Shown in pieces: positions 14,061-14,183 of a stretch of DNA of 14,183 bases (position 1 is its first letter; every line of letters starts with the position of its first letter). Both the position numbers and the translations under genes were made by a program. The notes beneath the pieces were generated by a model. That model worked only from the letters and a program-made list of their open reading frames with translations, was not told the origin of the DNA and did no database searches. This stretch comes from Peptococcaceae bacterium (GTDB lineage Bacteria > Bacillota > DSM-12270 > Thermacetogeniales > Thermacetogeniaceae). The DNA is taken from contig PLQY01000033.1 of assembly GCA_003160265.1 (NCBI GenBank), positions 14,997 through 29,179 on the forward strand, given 5' to 3'.

Positions 14061-14183
14061 AGGGGAACGATACTGCCGGATTGAACCCCGGCATCAATAT
14101 AAGATGACTGCTAAATCCCTTTTAACCCAGCGCCAATGTAAGGCGTTCGCTGTACCGATCTTCCAAAACATATAACTTCGCTT
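14061..14183 (-). other. Unassigned right-edge region with hairpins; possible gene tail
   Basis: On the minus strand there is a hairpin with TGCCGG / CCGGCA arms and an 8-base loop (plus 14074-14093), and another with CGCC / GGCG arms (plus 14131-14145). Neither has a T run. All three minus frames are open at the right edge for 60-90 bases. The frame ending KLYVLEDRYSERLTLALG with stop TAA at 14122-14124 looks most protein-like and could be the tail of an upstream gene, but I cannot identify it. In other OLE loci isoprenoid/xse genes lie upstream. Confidence 0.25.
14096..14125 (-). promoter_or_regulatory. Weak sigma-A promoter candidate upstream of OLE
   Basis: On the minus strand TTAAAA (plus 14120-14125, 4 of 6 to the -35) and TATATT (plus 14096-14101, 5 of 6 to the -10) are 18 bp apart. 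A transcript from here would carry the GC hairpin and the heptamer array ahead of OLE. The match is weak. Confidence 0.25.

Noticed and set aside
14074..14093. A tRNA T-arm (GGTTCAATCC)
   Set aside because: The five-base stem does not pair in T-arm register, and no acceptor, D or anticodon arms surround it; it is a simple hairpin.
13948..14175. 75-codon plus-strand frame at the right edge
   Set aside because: Half of it reads through the heptamer array and the OLE 5' helix; the product shows only repeat-derived sequence.

Overview
The window reads as a chromosome segment of an anaerobic, endospore-forming Firmicute of the Clostridia (Moorella / Desulfotomaculum / Pelotomaculum-like). Four things suggest this: sporulation genes (spoIIM, spo0A, spoIVB), the Gram-positive order dxs-tlyA-argR-recN-spoIVB-spo0A, fairly GC-rich coding DNA with many TTG/GTG starts, and above all an OLE RNA gene next to its partner protein gene. 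OLE is known mainly from extremophilic and anaerobic Firmicutes. The genus is inferred, not shown. Every gene I accept is on the minus strand, so transcription runs from high to low coordinates.

Order in the direction of transcription. (1) 14183-13994: an unassigned leader with hairpins, a weak promoter candidate and seven degenerate 7-bp repeats. (2) 13993-13421: OLE, a large structured noncoding RNA whose 5' and 3' ends pair in a long closing helix. (3) 13356-12790: oapA, the DUF21-like membrane protein that binds OLE RNA. (4) 12789-12590: an AT-rich spacer bounded by 7-bp repeat arrays in opposite orientation. (5) dxs (isoprenoid precursor synthesis), tlyA (rRNA 2'-O-methyltransferase), argR (arginine repressor), recN (break repair), spoIVB (sporulation signalling protease), then the spo0A promoter and spo0A, a PepT-like M20 peptidase, nudF (ADP-ribose pyrophosphatase), spoIIM and a small single-span membrane protein. 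(6) A rho-independent terminator at 2106-2142. (7) xerD and deoB, overlapping by 26 bp; deoB runs off the left edge a few codons before its expected end.

How it fits together: the OLE-OapA membrane RNP sits just upstream of dxs, as reported for this RNA class. spoIVB, spo0A and spoIIM are separate parts of the sporulation programme (mother-cell engulfment, master regulator, forespore-to-mother-cell signal). The metabolic and DNA-maintenance genes are conserved neighbours rather than one pathway.

The notable system is the OLE RNP locus. It is a known but rare class, so it is not new in itself. Less ordinary are the heptamer arrays around it, a 21-bp in-frame duplication at the oapA stop codon, and a dxs start that directly abuts a repeat array and lacks a good ribosome binding site.
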